This document shows positions 6,097 to 6,848 of a DNA stretch of 6,848 bases, in pieces. The position numbers and the translations under genes are program-made. The stretch is from JABFRJ01 sp031374735 (GTDB taxonomy: Bacteria > Pseudomonadota > Alphaproteobacteria > Rhizobiales > Hyphomicrobiaceae): NCBI GenBank assembly GCA_031374735.1, contig JANMGQ010000056.1, positions 1-6,848 of the forward strand. Direction: 5' to 3'. How positions within the stretch are numbered: the stretch's first letter is position 1; each line of letters begins with the position of its first letter. The notes below the pieces were generated by a model. The model made no database searches and was not told the origin of the DNA. It saw only the letters and a list, made by a program, of their open reading frames with translations.

Positions 6097-6663
6097 TCAA
6101 AGACTATGCCGGTAAACGGCCGCGAGAGCGATAGACAGACCGAGAACCGGAACATCGATCACGCCGGTCGCGCCGCTGATCTTGACCGGCTGGACAGCAA
6201 ACGTACCGACGGCATCCCGAACCCAGACGGAGCAGGTGGCCTCGTCCGGCTCTGCCACGATGTAGGCTTCGAGCGACGCGATCGCGGTGTACTCCGCAGC
6301 CTTGGTCACGAGATCCCGCTTTTCTGAGTCTGGCGACAACACTTCGACGGCAAGAACGGGGGATCGCGTCCAGCGGCTACGCCGATCAAATGGCCGCCGC
6401 TCGATCATGGCGTCAGGATAGCGCACCGTCTCGTCCGTTTCGATGCCGCGGTCGGAGCCGTGCAGCGCATAGGCGTCCTCGTCGAGCTGTCGCCCAATCA
6501 CAATGATGAAGCGCGAGCCAATCTCCGAGTGGCCGCCCGTTCCTCCTGGCATCGCAACGATCCGCCCATGTTCGAACTCATAGCGGCCCTCGGGCTCCGC
6601 CGCCATGAATGCGTGGAAGTCGTCCTTGGTCAGAGGTCTGACGAGAGTGTCCTGCGGGGCCAT
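6097..6663 (-). CDS. Uma2 family (DUF820) endonuclease-like protein
   Basis: This 188-residue protein has the restriction-endonuclease-like fold of the Uma2/DUF820 family, which is abundant in cyanobacteria and present in many other bacteria. Its true function is unsettled, and nuclease activity is inferred from the PD-(D/E)XK core. Numbered from the ATG at 6663, visible elements are YEFEHGRIVAMPGG (28 onward, matching the family's YELIDG-like motif), GGHSEIGSRF (43-52), RYPDAMI with D84, VLAVEVLSPDSEKRDL with E107, and K121 in VTKAAEYTAI, followed by LEAYIVAEPD. D84, E107 and K121 are candidate active-site residues. A TTG at 6669 would add two residues and has no better ribosome binding site, so I chose the ATG. 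No Shine-Dalgarno sequence is visible for either. It is convergent with the hydantoinase gene (20-bp gap) and starts 44 bp from a MITE-like repeat. Confidence 0.83.
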   Translation of the reverse strand: MAPQDTLVRPLTKDDFHAFMAAEPEGRYEFEHGRIVAMPGGTGGHSEIGSRFIIVIGRQLDEDAYALHGSDRGIETDETVRYPDAMIERRPFDRRSRWTRSPVLAVEVLSPDSEKRDLVTKAAEYTAIASLEAYIVAEPDEATCSVWVRDAVGTFAVQPVKISGATGVIDVPVLGLSIALAAVYRHSL

Positions 6664-6668
6664 GTGCA

Positions 6669-6698
6669 ACCATATGGAGCGCGGCGTATTGTCGTCAA
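6669..6698 (-). promoter_or_regulatory. Candidate promoter of the Uma2 gene (possibly leaderless)
   Basis: On the minus strand TTGACG (6698-6693) is followed after 18 bases by TATGGT (6674-6669). Only five bases separate TATGGT from the ATG at 6663. Transcription would begin at or next to the start codon, giving a leaderless mRNA and explaining the missing Shine-Dalgarno sequence. The hexamers match the consensus at 5/6 and 4/6 positions. The site lies in the 44 bases between the gene and the repeat. Confidence 0.3.
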
Positions 6699-6707
6699 CG
6701 GCTACTG

Positions 6708-6848
6708 ATACCAGCGGCCAAAATTATTGACGGATGCGCCTCCCCTCAACTGTCATGGCCGGCCTTGTGCCGGCCACCCATTCTGCAACGCACGGAGCTG
6801 GTTGCCATCATGTTGAAATGGCTCCGCACCCGAGTGACCGTCGCGCTC
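6708..6848. repeat. MITE-like intergenic element, copy 2 (inverted, cut by window edge)
   Basis: The reverse complement of these 141 bases equals 176-316 at 140 positions; the one difference is 6833 against 191. The match stops sharply at 6708/316, marking the element's terminus (ATACC here, GGTAT in copy 1). It includes the perfect 8-bp hairpin at 6756-6763/6769-6776. If the copy is complete, about 82 more bases matching 94-175 in reverse should lie just beyond the window. An open frame from 6734 (MRLPSTVMAGLVPATH...) runs through it and is spurious. Confidence 0.8.

Noticed and set aside
176..6848. Composite transposon bounded by inverted elements
   Set aside because: No transposase is present, the cargo is unrelated metabolic genes, and the ends are short non-coding repeats. 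Two independent insertions are simpler.

Overview
The window looks like chromosomal DNA of a GC-rich alphaproteobacterium, most likely of the order Hyphomicrobiales (Rhizobiales). The evidence is the adrenodoxin-type ferredoxin, the GC-rich codon use, and intergenic palindromes built on a GGCCGG-CTTGT-CCGGCC core. Those palindromes resemble the family that gives spurious 'MAGLVPA' proteins throughout that group. The organism call is inference; no rRNA or species marker is present. I see no phage, CRISPR array, toxin-antitoxin pair or large novel system. Most of the window is ordinary metabolic genes, and the most unusual structure is in the repeats at the two ends.

Layout: positions 1-93 hold nothing recognisable. 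Positions 94-316 are a 223-bp MITE-like element with long imperfect terminal inverted repeats. A second, unrelated palindromic element (319-402) directly abuts it. Positions 403-938 hold no gene I can support. A stand-alone acyl-ACP synthetase / lysophospholipid acylation enzyme (Aas synthetase domain) runs on the minus strand (939-2525). It is divergent from a [2Fe-2S] ferredoxin gene (2776-3096), which is followed 11 bases later by folB (3108-3476). The minus-strand polysaccharide deacetylase gene (3465-4478) overlaps the folB 3' end by 12 bases, tail to tail. It is divergent from a dihydropyrimidinase/D-hydantoinase gene (4655-6076). That gene has a good ribosome binding site, a candidate TTGACA promoter and a perfect 19-bp palindrome overlapping the promoter. 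A convergent Uma2-family (DUF820) nuclease-like gene (6097-6663, minus) follows. From 6708 to the window end lies an inverted copy of the first MITE-like element, cut by the window edge and 140/141 identical over the visible part.

The genes do not form one pathway. Aas acts in phospholipid recycling, the ferredoxin in electron transfer, FolB in folate synthesis, the deacetylase on a carbohydrate polymer and the hydantoinase in pyrimidine or hydantoin breakdown. Uma2 proteins are of uncertain function. Only ferredoxin-folB looks like a transcription unit. The two inverted repeat copies enclose about 6.4 kb that could in principle invert by homologous recombination.
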